Positions 1 to 16,091 of a stretch of DNA of 64,000 bases are shown one piece after another. The notes beneath the pieces were generated by a model. It worked only from the letters and a program-made list of their open reading frames with translations. It did not search any database and was not told where the DNA came from. How positions within the stretch are numbered: the first letter of the stretch is position 1; the number at the start of each line of letters is the position of its first letter. The stretch comes from Isoetes taiwanensis (taxonomy: Eukaryota > Streptophyta > Lycopodiopsida > Isoetales > Isoetaceae): positions 1,747,307-1,811,306 of the forward strand of contig JAJEKV010000053.1 of the NCBI GenBank assembly GCA_021234155.1. Direction: 5' to 3'. The position numbers and the translations under genes were made by a program.

Positions 1-917
1 GAACATCAGATTCATCAGATTGGAGCTGCCAGTTACCCGGTCCAGAACATCCTTGATCCACAACGCAACTGACCTAACATTTACAGGGAACAAAGGGTTT
101 TTAGCAGTCATCAACATATACTGAGTATATTCCAGCATATACTCAGTATATCCCACAAACCCCACATAAACGAGGGTTTGCCCCCCTAGGGGCAACCCAA
201 AAATTACAAAAGCAAATAAGATCTATTCTTACAAATATCAAGATGTGCTCTTGATGGAAGTTGCAGAGTAAAAACATAGGGCACACATTTACTAGTTAGG
301 GTCTTAAATTTGAAGTTACATTTATACCTATTCCAGCCCCGAACCCTAAAACCCTTGTACGCTGATGCGAAGTCCGACCATTTGGAATCAAGGCGGAAAC
401 TGGTAGGGCCATACATTGGTGTTTTGTCGTGTTTTTGTTTGTCCTTTTGTTTGTGGGGATTCAAAGGGGATGGAGGAATCTCAGACCGAAACTGCGCACA
501 GCTCATAACGTATAAGTGGATCACATTTGGAGTTTTTAAGCTGAATGCCCATAACTTTGGCAAAAAGTTGAAATCATCGGGGATAGTTTCTGCAGCTTTG
601 ATTGGGCGACATTGAATACTTCATTGGGTTGTCTTATGCTGGTGTGTGTACAGACTGATGATTTTAGAAGCAAGGAATACAAAAATAGATGCTCTTTAAC
701 AATGAAACTACGAGATATGAGCCATTTTTTGGTGCACACGATGTGCACCAAATCATCTTTTCAACATTAAATAGGCTTGTAAAATATAGATAACCGTTAG
801 GAAGGATCAATATCGTCAAAATATATGTCTGCAAAACAGAAATATTGGAATCATTTACTTTGAAAACAAAGGAATATATATTGTAGAAAGTTTTGCACGT
901 ATTATGAAACAGTAGTT
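1..917. other. Intergenic, no gene supported
   Basis: No recognisable protein, RNA or transposon end was found. Positions 115-150 carry two near-identical inverted ACTCAGTATAT motifs. Short overlapping open frames on both strands (204-615) have no family resemblance and no splice context. Confidence 0.5.
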
Positions 918-940
918 ACTTCAGAAAAACTGAGGAAGGC

Positions 941-1087
941 CAAGTGCCAAGCTCTTTGGGAATCTCAAAAGCAAGGCCATTTCTTTTAAATCAAGGGCCT
1001 GCTGCCCCAACTGAGCAAGACCAAGTGACAAGCTCTTTGAGAATCTCAAAAGCAAGTCCATTTCTTTTAAATCAAAGGCCTGCTGCC
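941..1087. repeat. Tandem duplication, 81-bp unit, about 1.8 copies
   Basis: The segment starting CAAGTG at 941 is repeated at 1022 with few differences. The period of 81 bp is a multiple of three. On the minus strand both copies stay open and read as two near-identical 27-residue blocks containing the core DLKEM and LLLRF. It lies about 1 kb downstream of the COI1-like gene. No known domain is recognised. Confidence 0.7.
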
Positions 1088-2141
1088 TCTTGTACTTCCT
1101 GCAATTTATAAGACCAGATAACATTTTTCTATCACCAGATAACATTTTTTTATCCCAACATCAAAACATAGCAATGGTGATATCATGGTTCACATATACC
1201 AATGGTTTTCTGCTTTTCCTGTCATCGCCATTCTTTCCCTGTTCTCTGGAGCCATGTATTAGATTCCTTTAAATGATAATTTGGACTTCAAATTCAAATT
1301 CAAATTCCAGAATTGAATAAACAGTAGTATGCTATTTGTCACTCGATTTTTTGTCCGTTTGTTTTCCATATTGTTCTAATTTGCAATTGGCCTGTAGCAG
1401 ATTTTGGTTTGTCAACCTATGATTGCAGGCCTTAAAAGGGATGGGAAGCCTTTCACGTGCACTATTTATTGTATCGTGTCTGTGTATGCATCTGTGGTGG
1501 TATTGTAAGTTTATCCGACACTTGAAGGGCGGTATGGATTAGCAAATTATTATTGTGGGTGTGATGTAGATGTTCTGTGTTTATGCAATTAAGTACCTCT
1601 TACGGTAATGCAAGTCCTACGGTGCATTTTTTGGGTTTATTCAAGCATTTGTTTGTTTACATAGCAGAAGTAAGGCAGAAAGAGTCTCAGCTGTCTTATG
1701 TTGGGCAATAACGTCAATTTCATTTCTAAAGGAGTTTTGATGACTAGTTGTTATTTGATGACTAGTTGTTATTAACTTAAGACTATTATAGGAACAAAAC
1801 TATGCTCTAAGTAAATTGGGTGCGAATGGAGTGGCTGAAGAAGTGCGTGCCAGTCTGAATATTTGCATCTTTCTTCCAAATCAAAACATGCTATATTCGA
1901 TAAGTAGATTATGGAAAAATATATCATCGCTGTTGCATCACTGTTTGATATATTTCTACATGCCGTAACCACTAGTATTGCAATTGTTAAAAAAAAAGAT
2001 GGCTATTTTTGTCATATCGATTTACGTTTACTATAGCTTAGTGTACAAAATCAGTGGTACTGATACTGATATGCAGCTGTACCAAACAATTCAAAGGTGC
2101 AAGCATAAGTCAGAAACTGGCCAATTTGCCTGGGTAGAAAG
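1088..2141. other. Intergenic 3' flank of the COI1-like gene
   Basis: AT-rich sequence with a short TTCAAA repeat near 1290-1305. No coding or RNA feature is supported. The end nearest 2141 probably includes the 3' untranslated region of the minus-strand COI1-like gene, but no poly(A) signal could be fixed. Confidence 0.4.
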
Positions 2142-4302
2142 TCAGCACGCCACGTTTTTAGAGATAATGGGTATGACATCCTTAGGGTGATCTGTTCTTG
2201 GGCCTGCTAAGGAACGATAAGCAATAAGCTGGACAGGCAACTCATTTGATAAAGGGGAGTATTCTATGTTCCAATAAGGCCCCATTGCAAGAAAATCACT
2301 TGGATTTCTTGCTTCATATGGGGGCCCATATGTATCTCAACGATTGTAACGATCTAACTGTGGCTGCAATTCCAGCCTCAGTAATAGGACAATCCCTGAG
2401 TTCAAGCTTCCTAAGCTTCACACAACCAGACAAAGCTCTGAACCCCTCATTATTCTCTCCAACACAGCCCAAAAGAAGCCACCTAATCTTTCCACCATAT
2501 CTGCCAATGTGGGCTAAACCTTCATTTGTAAGTCCACCATGGCGTATATAAATAGCCAAACGAACCATATTTGAACATCCCTCTAGCAAATTCTTCACGC
2601 CATCATCAAATGAAGGTGTGGTTCTCATGTCACTCTCTAATAAAGCTATTCTGAAGTCCACCAAGTTTGGACATGACTCTCCGAATGCAGATAATGCTGA
2701 ACTGGTGATATCTGATGCATAAATTGCAACGGACTGTAAACATCTGCAGTTTTGAGCCAGATAAAGTAGCCCCCGATGTGATACAAAACCATGCTGGTCC
2801 TCTAAATTTTCAATCCGAAGACTCCTAAGCTTTTTACAATGGTTGCCAAGCACTTCAAGTCCTGCATCTCCAATAATGTTTCGCACCTATATAGAAACAT
2901 GAAATGAGAAACAGAATTAACTGAGGTACCTCATGCGTTGAAATAACTGCTATATGAAGCATATCATTAGACCCTGTAGATTTTTCACGAGATTCTACCA
3001 TATAATATGAGAAATAAAGAGTACAGATGCAGATGATGCCCAAGACTGAGTGGTTGGTTCACCTAGGAGAGGAATTGGATTGGCTACTTCACCCAGCTTG
3101 CAATACATTTTGTGTGGTTCAGTAACTGATGATTTAACACAAGGGCAGATAAGCAACATCAACAAGAAAGAAATAAACGAACAAATGAACAAGAACTTGC
3201 CTTTAAAATCTGAAGATTGGCACAGGACTTGATAAGCTCATTATGAACCTCTGCAGTCAACAAAGTGGATGTTGACATAAGATTCAGCTGGATAAGGTTC
3301 AATGCAATAGAAGAATCTATTGGCCATGGGATGTCACCAGAAAAAGAGACAAGACTTCTAGGCAACTCAAGCTGATTATTGATCTGGTCCTCTGTCGGAT
3401 AACACACTGCAAGCTCTTTGAGACATGTTGCTGATGTTATAACCTTCCTCATACTTCCTGCGTCAACTTCACTGAGCTTTAGAAAATCAATGACTTGCAA
3501 TTTCTTAAAAGCATTGCCAAATCGTCCATGTCAATTTGGAGCCCTGTTAATGAGAATTTTAGCACTTCCAGCTGCGAATTATGCAAGGCGAGCTCATGAA
3601 ACCATTCTCCATCCAGGTCTTCAATCAAACTTTCTTCCAGGTATAGCTCCTTTAACCCTCTGCACCATAAAAAGCTCTCAAAATTACTATGCATAGTATG
3701 TCACAGCAATGGCATAATAAAGAAGAAATGGCGAAAGCATACCTACAGCAATGGGCTACAGCATGGACACCCTTGTTTGTAAATCCAGTACACTTATCCA
3801 ATCTAAATACCTGCAATGAGCTAGAAAATGTGCGGGCTATGGATGTCAGGTCTTCATCAATAACTTCGAGGCGGCGAAGATGAATGGATTGAAGGGCAGG
3901 ATAAGCCTTAAATTGTATAGCCGCCTTGGTAATCTCCAGAATCCATGGCCGAGCAAACCCACCCCAATCTTTGGGAAGCAAAGCAAAATCATAGGGCCTA
4001 GGTTTTCCCTTAATCTTAATACTCTTAAGATTCTTGAAACGTCTTACAAGTACTGAAGGCTTGACAGCATAAGGAGAAACTACTGTAACATGTTTGCGTG
4101 TAATGCTATCAATTTTATGCCACTGCTTATTTACCTGAGAAATGGATTTTCGGTCTATTGGATCATCCAAATGATGGAAAACACATTCCAGGACATCATC
4201 TGAGAGAATCCCATCAAATCTCCTTGTAGACATTCGGCGACCCTTTGAAGCAGGCTTATACGGACCACATATACCTCTAATTGGGATAAACAGAGAGTCC
4301 AA
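2142..4302 (-). CDS. COI1: COI1-like F-box/LRR jasmonate receptor, two frameshifts
   Basis: This is a homologue of CORONATINE INSENSITIVE 1, the F-box subunit of the SCF ligase that binds jasmonoyl-isoleucine and targets JAZ repressors for degradation. Exons read 4302-3743, 3659-3201 and 2886-2142, giving about 587 residues against roughly 590 in the family. An F-box at about residues 30-70 is followed by leucine-rich repeats. Family blocks seen include KGKPR, PKDWGG, LRIE, IYASD, GGL and KLELR, which carry the positions known in Arabidopsis to contact the hormone (Arg85, Arg348, Tyr386, Tyr444, Arg496 equivalents). Intron 1 is GT-AG; intron 2 has a GC donor (GCAAGT). Two single-base shifts break the frame: one base missing at the A run 3483-3486 and one extra in the G/C run 2320-2327. 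Without correction the protein stops after TrpAlaProIle. Start 4302 is uncertain; 4233 is an alternative just before the F-box. Confidence 0.88.
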
Positions 4303-5425
4303 TCATGCAGGTGTGAATGGAAAACACTGTGCATCAAATTGAAGTGGATAATTTATGAATTATCTACTTCCAAAACGTACATGTATATCTTTTTTAAGCA
4401 TAAGTAGCTGGAAAAGAGCACTATGAAGACAGGCAGAAAAGACAGATTCTACCACTAGCACAGGATTTCCTGGGTTGGTTCACTAATCGTCCACAAAGCT
4501 AGAATCATTTTCTGTTGACTTGCCTGTGTGGGAACAGATTATACAGTTTGACGTACTGTGGACAAGGCTAAAATGCCATCTGTTTCCAACGGAGATATGC
4601 TGGCTGGAGGATCATCCGCCATAACCTCCTTTGGGTGTCTAGACAAAAGTTGAATTGGCCCCAAAAATCTCCACTGGAGTACGGGAAGGAAGTATCCCAA
4701 CGTAACGTTATGCCCCCTTGGATTTGGCACTTACCAAGATCCTCCATAAAGAATCACATAAACATCTCTTATCTTATTTTATTTTATTTTATTTGACCTT
4801 CAAGGGTAAGCCCTCGACTTGAACACGCGAGAATATGCCAAACATATTCCTTACCCACTGAGAAATGTTTGCCTACGCCTTACAGAAACAACTGTCGGCT
4901 GCGGAGCAAGTCGGGTGGAAGGTCGAGGTTATTTTTGCTCCATGTAATGGAGGAAATAGGGTTGGCATTGTTTTAGTACTCAACAGGTAAAAGCCAGTGC
5001 TTTTTAATATTTATCAGACTTGCTCATTGGATCTTATCTTAGACTTTCTTATTCTGTTTGTTAGACTTTGTCATGCAAAAAGAACTTGTTAGAAGACAAT
5101 ATTTATATACAAATGACAAGATCCACAACCACCAAAGGTCTCTTTCCCTTGTGCAAGGTCAATACATTCTACATTTCTATGACATGGTCCGACTTAATTT
5201 TGGTGCTCAGAATGAAACAATATCTATTAGCTTTAGTTGCCATCTGAAGCAAAGTTCAAAAGAAACAAGCTTTAGACATTAATGGATTGCCCTTTTACTG
5301 GATTACCTTTTTCATTATTATTAGCTACTAGTAACCATGCCCAATAATGCGCAAAATACCACGATTCTCAATTTGAGCACCTTCTAGTTCGCTCGTCGTC
5401 ACTAGAAAAATCTTCATTTGTCTTT
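4303..5425. other. 5' flank of the COI1-like gene
   Basis: This contains the presumed 5' untranslated region and promoter of the minus-strand gene, but no TATA box or other site can be assigned with support. A TTTTA microsatellite lies at about 4774-4795. Nothing else is recognised. Confidence 0.4.
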
Positions 5426-5430
5426 TTCTC

Positions 5431-5780
5431 TCCGCTTAATGATATGCTTAAACTCAGCATCTAGCTTTGCCTGATCTGAGGTCTCTTGGGTAGTGGCCAC
5501 ACAAGGAAATCAACTGACACCTTAGTGGTGAGCAACATATTGGCAGGTGGGGGCACCGCCTACGACTAGGCACAACCAGAAGTAAACGATAACCCTAACC
5601 AACCCCACCAGTCACGCGACACACTTAGTGTGCGACCGCCTTCCAATGCACTCCAACCAACCATGTGCTTGCCATGGGCAGCCAATTTGCGCTTTGTCGC
5701 TGGTGCGAGCGAGAACGACAACTAGATGCTTCTAGATATGCCCTCAGAAAAGCCTGGGCGCAAGTCGCATTCAAAGAAAT
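5431..5780 (-). pseudogene. Decayed rDNA piece: 5.8S 3' end, ITS2, 25S 5' end
   Basis: On the minus strand 5780-5738 resembles the 3' part of plant 5.8S rRNA (TTTGAATGCGACTTGCGCC against the usual TTTGAACGCAAGTTGCGCC). About 245 bp of ITS2-like sequence follow, then the start of 25S rRNA at 5490-5431, including the region complementary to the universal ITS4 primer (5431-5447) and the plant-type GAGTTTAAGC. Several differences are C to T or G to A (for example CTCAGATC for CCCAGGTC), as expected of a silenced, methylated copy. Only this short part of the rDNA unit is present, so it is a relic, not a working rRNA gene. Confidence 0.8.
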
Positions 5781-5785
5781 GTGTT

Positions 5786-6061
5786 CATCCTATTATATCA
5801 GATCTTGTTTGGATCTAGACAATGCATGATTATACCCTATTTACACTATATTTGAGTTGATAGAGTAGATTACAACTAAAGCTAAGTAGAATGCATCATT
5901 TACTATCCTTGTGAGACTTATAACTAGGGCTTATTAGAGCAATTTATATTTTTGTTTTTAATTCTGTACAATAATTTCTTTGGTTAATATAGAAAATCCA
6001 CCTTCTTCTCATAATAAGATACTATTCCACCTAATAGTCATTTTCATGCTAGAAGGGGCCA
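5786..6061. other. Short AT-rich stretch, nothing recognised
   Basis: No feature is seen between the rDNA relic and the left TSD of the next element. Confidence 0.4.
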
Positions 6062-6111
6062 TTATTCATGCTCACACTATCTCCCCAAGATTGGGATTAT
6101 TAAATAAATTA

Positions 6112-6205
6112 GTGGAACCCCTTCCGGGAAGCTATTTAAATTTCCAAAATTTGGAAGGGTTTCCACATCTTGAAGCACGGAAGGGTTTCCATGAAAAAAT
6201 CTTAT
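6112..6205. repeat. Left subterminal repeats of element A
   Basis: Copies of GGAACCCCTTCC and GGAAGGGTTTCCA occur in both orientations, matching the larger cluster at the right end of the same element. Confidence 0.55.
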
Positions 6206-6356
6206 ATTATAATGTTATAGCGTGTGTCTTCAATGGAGCCCTGGGATCGGACGATCAAGATTTGATTGACCAACTAGCGGAGATGATGTGTGTGTTCTTC
6301 AACTAAAAGTTTCATCTTGACCATGGCTCCAATATGATTCACCAATCCGGACAAAC

Positions 6357-7095
6357 CGTGAAAAGGAAAAGGGAAGGAAAAGGAGAGAAGGAAAAGGAAA
6401 AGTGAGAGAGAAAAGGACAAAAGGAAAAGGAAAAGGAAAAGGAAAAAATAAGAATATGAAAAAATAAAAATGGAAAAGGAAAAATAGAAAAGGGGAAGAA
6501 GGAAAAGGAACAAAAGGGTAAGGAAGGGGAAAACAAAAGAGAAGGAGAAAAGGGGGGAAAAAAATGGAAGATAAAATTAACTGATGGCCAAAATTGAATC
6601 AACTGAAACGGGAAAAGGAAACGGAAAGGAAGGAAGGAAAAGGAATGGAAGGAATGGAAGGCTGGGACAAATGAAGATGGGGAATGGAAAGGAAAGAGGA
6701 AGGAACGAGGAAAGGGAAGAGGAAGGAAGAAAGGAGGGAAGGAATGGACAGTGGAAGGAAGGGGAAGAGGAAATGGAAGGACAGCATACAACACAAAGCC
6801 TGATAGCCGAACAGAAAGACATGAAAGAAAGGAAAAGGAAAGGAAAGGAAAGGAAAAGGAAAAGGAAGGAAAGGAAGGAAAGGACATGGAAGGAAGGAAT
6901 GAAGGAATGGAAAAAGATGGAAGGGAATGGAGGAAAAAGAATGGAAGAAAATGGAAAGAAATGGAGGGTGGAAAAGAAAGGAAAAGCCCATCGGAAAAGA
7001 GAAAGGGAAAAGGGGAAGGGGGAAAGGAAAGGTAAAGGAGGGACAAGAGGATTAAAAAAAAAAAAAAAAGAGAATGAAAAAATGGTAGAATGAAT
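6357..7095 (+). repeat. Homopurine tract, about 740 bp
   Basis: The plus strand is almost only G and A, built from drifting GGAAA, GGAAG and GAAAAG units with few pyrimidines. Long open frames on both strands are a by-product, since stop codons need a T on the plus strand and the complement is nearly only C and T. Mirror-symmetric purine tracts of this kind can form triplex (H-DNA) structures. No gene is proposed. Confidence 0.9.
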
Positions 7096-8945
7096 AGGTT
7101 TTTGGTCCAAGACAGATTTTAATTTATGCTCAAAGAAGGTGCCGGGCACCATTACTAGTATAAATAGATTATTTTTGGGGAAGAGATATCCACTAAGCTA
7201 ATAATTTTTGCATATTAATTCCTACTCGCTATTCTTAAAAAGCTTTTTAGAGAAAGGAGAAAGGGATTTTTCTTACTCTTGTTCCGGGCGATTTTTTCCC
7301 AAGAAGTGAGAATTAAGGGCCAATCTTGGTCGATCCAGAGGGCCCTCCTCATGATCCTCAGAAGTTGTGTAAGGGATCATCCTTCTAGATATTATGATCT
7401 TTCACATCCAATCTAAGTTTGATGCATCCAAGAACATCTTGGACTCCATCTTTCTATTGTCGCCTTTTTATTCTATTTTACAACACCGTAACATTACCAT
7501 AGATTGGCCATACCAAACGTAAGGAGCTCAACGATTTGGTGTCCGGATCGAGAAATGGAGCGCGTATTACAAAATTTTACTCTTAATTGCTTTCACATCT
7601 CCACCGTGATAACAAAGCTTGTAGAATATTTCCGTGCAAGCCCCTAACCCTAAAGATGATTCTTTCATTTTGGGCTGCTCGGCTCAAGGGCTAGGGTCGT
7701 ATAAGATATTGTGCCCAGTTTTCTATCCCTCGACTTTAAGGAGCCCTTCGATTTTTTAACAGATATGGTTCGTAAAGCATTTAACTTGATGTTTAAATAT
7801 TATTAAGCATGTATCTGCGGGCGTATGCCCTGAACTGTTATACATGCATATCTTTTGTTTGCTATTGGAACTCTAGAAGAAATGGAAATTTCAACAGGGG
7901 ATAGACATGTCTTAACCAAAGATGTATCAGCAGGTGGGGCTAAAGAGCTAAGTTTTGAGTATCATCATGCTAATCATTTAGAGAAATTAGTTAGATGTGC
8001 TTGTATCTTCTAATTGCAAAGCAATCATGTTTATTGATCTGCCACTTTGCTTGCCTTTGTGTTGCTCATTAAAAAATCGCGAAATCGTGCACGATATCGT
8101 AAATAATGTGTTTATAAAACTTCCCTAGTTTTCTTTAAACTCACAACAGGCAAACCCAAGTATTTCTCGAAAATATTCTTCTTTTTCTTGTTGTTCCCTT
8201 CAATAGCGATTTAGTTAATCCGTAAGTTGGTGCTCTAACTTGTTGGATCTTCCCTTTCAGCAATTTTACTTTAATCAAGCATAAATATCTCATTCTCAGA
8301 ATTTATTATGACCAGCATTTTAGCTACTAAAACACTCTTGCCGCCAACACTACGAGATATTTAGCTCAAGAATGCTTTCCTAGTATTAAGTTCTTTTTGA
8401 TTCTTTACTGAAAATATGAAATGCGTTGATGAACAATTTGAAGCACCATGCACGGGGTTTCACCTAGGCATATGGGGATACCACATATGTGTGCAGGGGT
8501 CCAGGAGAAACCCCGGTGATAATAACTTTTTTGAGGTGGAAAACCCCTACATAATGTTAAATAGAAAAGCCGCCTCCAAGCCCCTTCTTTCAGATGTACT
8601 TTCGGACGATCCTAGTTTTACATACCCCTACCCGATCTTGTACTTGAGTTTGTGTTTGTGCACCCCTACCCCTATGTACGTAATAAATAAAAATTTCAAA
8701 ATGTTTTTAATTGACATTTCTCATCTATTTCTCGCATTTCCATGGGTTCTTACATGCATGCGACATTACAAGGGTAATTCTAAGGAGCATTTGCAATTTT
8801 GAACACGATTTAGGAGGCCTTGCCCCTAATAATGGGACAATAATGGACAATACATGGTAATAACAATACATGAAATTCATGCTAAGGAGAATAACATCAT
8901 GGTTTATACATCTATAATAGACTACACCCATAGGGCACCCATATA
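7096..8945. other. Interior of element A, no gene recognised
   Basis: AT-rich sequence without a recognisable protein. Positions 8447-8466 carry CACCATGCACGGGGTTTCAC, which is similar, in inverted form, to sequence at 12584-12625 and may be one end of a nested element. Confidence 0.35.
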
Positions 8946-8948
8946 GAT

Positions 8949-9041
8949 GAATGTTCTAAGACTATTATTGAATGTTCTAAACTATTATGTTCTAAGACTA
9001 TTACTGGCCTATGGTAAGAAATGAATAATCTAAAACTATTA
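8949..9041. repeat. Short minisatellite with ATGTTCTAAGACTATTA units
   Basis: Units of about 20-30 bp containing TTCTAAGACTATTA or TTCTAAACTATTA repeat four to five times just upstream of a TATA-like box at 9116. No function is evident. Confidence 0.6.
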
Positions 9042-9115
9042 TGGTTGGCTCGACTTTTGAGGCATGCAGCATAATTCCAACCATAATGGTTGATTCGACC
9101 CATAGCAACCGGCCC

Positions 9116-9720
9116 TATATATAGTCCCTTCATTTTTCCTTGGCCATTCGTCTTCCACTCCAAATTCCGCTCCACCGCTTCCAAAATTTCATCCTTCAAA
9201 ATTCGCTCCCATTCCGTTGTCTTTCTTCTATTTCGATATGGCGAGGTTGAAATACACTAACAAGAAGCCCCGGCTGAAGAGTCATCCTCTTCTAGCCATC
9301 CCAGCATGCACCGGATGACTTGTGTTGCCAAGTTCTCTTGCTTGGAGGTAGTCGCGATTAATGGAGCAAGGAGCTACGGTTTGAGAAAGTCCAAGTGGAT
9401 TGATCGAAAGGTATGGTATCGATGAGGCTTTCTTATGCTGACAATGGAGGCTGATTGCATTTACCTCCTTGTGGACCTGAAAATGCCCCCTGCTGATTAC
9501 ACTACTCTTAATGCAGTGAATCTGGCTCTTAAGTAGCTCTTACTCTTGTCTCGGCTGTATATCGGCTGCAAGGAATGTAAAGTTCAAGTTTTTGTCTTAA
9601 AAACTCAAAGCTTTTTTGTAAACAGATGCAAGCTTTGATGTAAACAGGTTTTTTTTGTAAAACTCCAGCTTTTATGAATATGTAATAGTGCTTTTTCATA
9701 ATATATGAAGTCTATTGATC
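9116..9720 (+). pseudogene. Broken single-exon gene with a promoter-like start
   Basis: TATATATAG at 9116-9124 lies 114 bp upstream of an ATG at 9238. The frame begins with a basic stretch (MARLKYTNKKPRLKSH) but stops after 26 codons at 9318. Open pieces continue in another frame to about 9530, and a T- and A-rich 3'-UTR-like stretch follows to about 9720. The arrangement looks like a small decayed transcription unit, perhaps belonging to the surrounding element. The family is not recognised. Confidence 0.3.
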
Positions 9721-14119
<4,399 letters not shown>

Positions 14120-14582
14120 AGAAATTTTTTGATCGGTGTGGAAACCCTTCCTATTTTCCCCATTTGTGAAACCCTTCCTATTTTCCAATGCCATGGATAA
14201 TAGGAAGGGTTTCCATTTGAATTAAATTTTGAATTCTTGGGTGGAGTGCATATTTATGAGCATGCCCCATTAATGGGCGGCGGCCCGTCTTGAAAGGCGT
14301 GGTCCATAAAGGGCGTCCACGGTCAAAATAAAAAATATTAAAAAATCATGGAAACCTTTCCCCATTTTCCATGGAAACCCTTCCGGTTTTCAAAATAGGA
14401 AACCGTCCGGTTTTCCATGGAGACCCTTCCTATTTTCCAAACATGGAAATTGGGAAGGGCTTCCATGGAAATTAGAAGGGTTTCAATGAAAGTTTGAAGG
14501 GTTTCCATGGAAAACCGGAAGGGTTTCCATGGAAATTTGAAGGGTTTCCACGGAGGCCAACCCAAATCCAGTGCCAAAACCA
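14120..14582. repeat. Right subterminal inverted repeats of element A
   Basis: About a dozen copies of AAACCCTTCC or its complement GGAAGGGTTT, many centred on the palindrome TTTCCATGGAAA, are arranged first in one orientation and then in the other (14128-14215 and 14345-14565). This gives strong fold-back potential. Such arrays at transposon ends usually act as transposase-binding sites; that role is inferred here. Confidence 0.8.
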
Positions 14583-14594
14583 TCGTTATTCATG

Positions 14595-16082
14595 GGACAT
14601 GAGAACAGGAACAAGAAGAGAATAAGAAGAACTAAAAGGATGCCACCTCTTATGCAATGAAATCATATGTCATTCAAACAAAAATAAAATGACCTTTTTA
14701 AATTTTTGCCTTGTTTAAATACTACGATAAGTACAAAAGAGTTGTGCTCCCAGGTGTGTATTTGGCTCTCGAAAAGGTAGCCCAACAAGTCGAGAAAAAA
14801 TCCCATCCAAAATGCCAACACTTTGAATTATTAAAGGGGCTTCCGGATCTAGTCTCGAGATCCGCCTTTGCGGGCCATTTTCATCTTCGCCCGGATTTCG
14901 GCCATGCCATTGTTCAGCTGCCTCACCTTGAATTAGGTTAAGGATTTGAGGCTTGGATTACCTTGTAATTTAAGGCTTGGATTAGGTCAATTAATTGAAT
15001 CACATGTTCAAAAACAAAAAGAATAGGCATCATTCTGGTTTATAGTACATGCGGAGAGGAAAAAGTAAGAAATACTTTTCCATTCTTCTTACTGAGGTCG
15101 AAATAGAAATCCTCCATCAAAACTTATGGCAGAATATGCTACCAAGGATGAAACAGAAATGCTTATGGTAGAAGATGTATGCAGATGGAGCATTATTGTT
15201 ATAAAAGCGAAGATATATGCAGATGGAACATAAAACCCTAACCTCTACTTTTGCCAGTTGATTTTGAAGCAACGATAATGACGGAAAAACCAGCACAAGA
15301 CTCCTAATGGATCATTACAATCTGTGATGCTGAGGACCATGATCTTGAACATGATCTTGATTTCTGTTAAGCATTTGCTTTTGAAGAATCCTTGTGCCTA
15401 GACACATGAGAGCATTTCGAGCCAATAATTCCTGCTTCACAATAGCATTAATAGGCCTGAAATTGAAGGAAGTTATGCAAATTCCTTCAGCCTCATAGCA
15501 GGTATAACCAATATTCGACCCCTAAGTTGTGTAGCAAATTTTCAATGGTACCAACAAGACCCCTGCACATGTCTTTGTTTTGAAACTTCGAGGATCTCAG
15601 AGCAACAAAAAGGCATCTCTCAGAGAATAGTTACCATGTACTCTTCGAATTGCAACCGATGCAACTTTTCCCCTTGTTCCAAAATCACCGCATAAAATGC
15701 ACTTCGGTTTGTGCCATCTTTCCATAAATCTAAAAAATGGAAAATAGGTCTCGCATCAATTTCATTGCAAATGGTCGCTTTGAAATCTTAAGGTCGACTT
15801 TTTGCCCTTTTTAGGATGTTTGAGGAGAATCCCGACTTAGGTTTTACCAACAACGATGGTATTTCTTTTGCCCGCCACTTTCTCTAGTTTCTTAAAAATA
15901 GATCCGCGATTCGGGCATAAAAATAACCGTTGATGATCTAACACAAGAAGTATGAATCTTGCAATGGCACCGCTTGCACTACATTGCCTAATAGATTTTG
16001 AAATATAAGATTTACAAATAACGCGCGAAACAACACAGGGCAAAACCACTTACTTAGGAGACAATCGCTCCAGATTAACACA
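14595..16082. other. Intergenic, no gene supported
   Basis: No recognisable coding, RNA or element boundary. Open frames at 14711-14941 (plus) and 15837-16049 (minus) are short and without family resemblance. Confidence 0.4.
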
Positions 16083-16091
16083 TTCAAAATG

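Noticed and set aside
2246-2551. Plus-strand 101-residue frame
   Set aside because: It is antisense to the well-supported COI1-like exon 3.
6339-7152. Long open frames on both strands in the purine tract
   Set aside because: They arise from base bias, as there is almost no T on the plus strand. The peptides are Lys/Arg/Glu/Gly or Ser/Phe/Pro/Leu low complexity.
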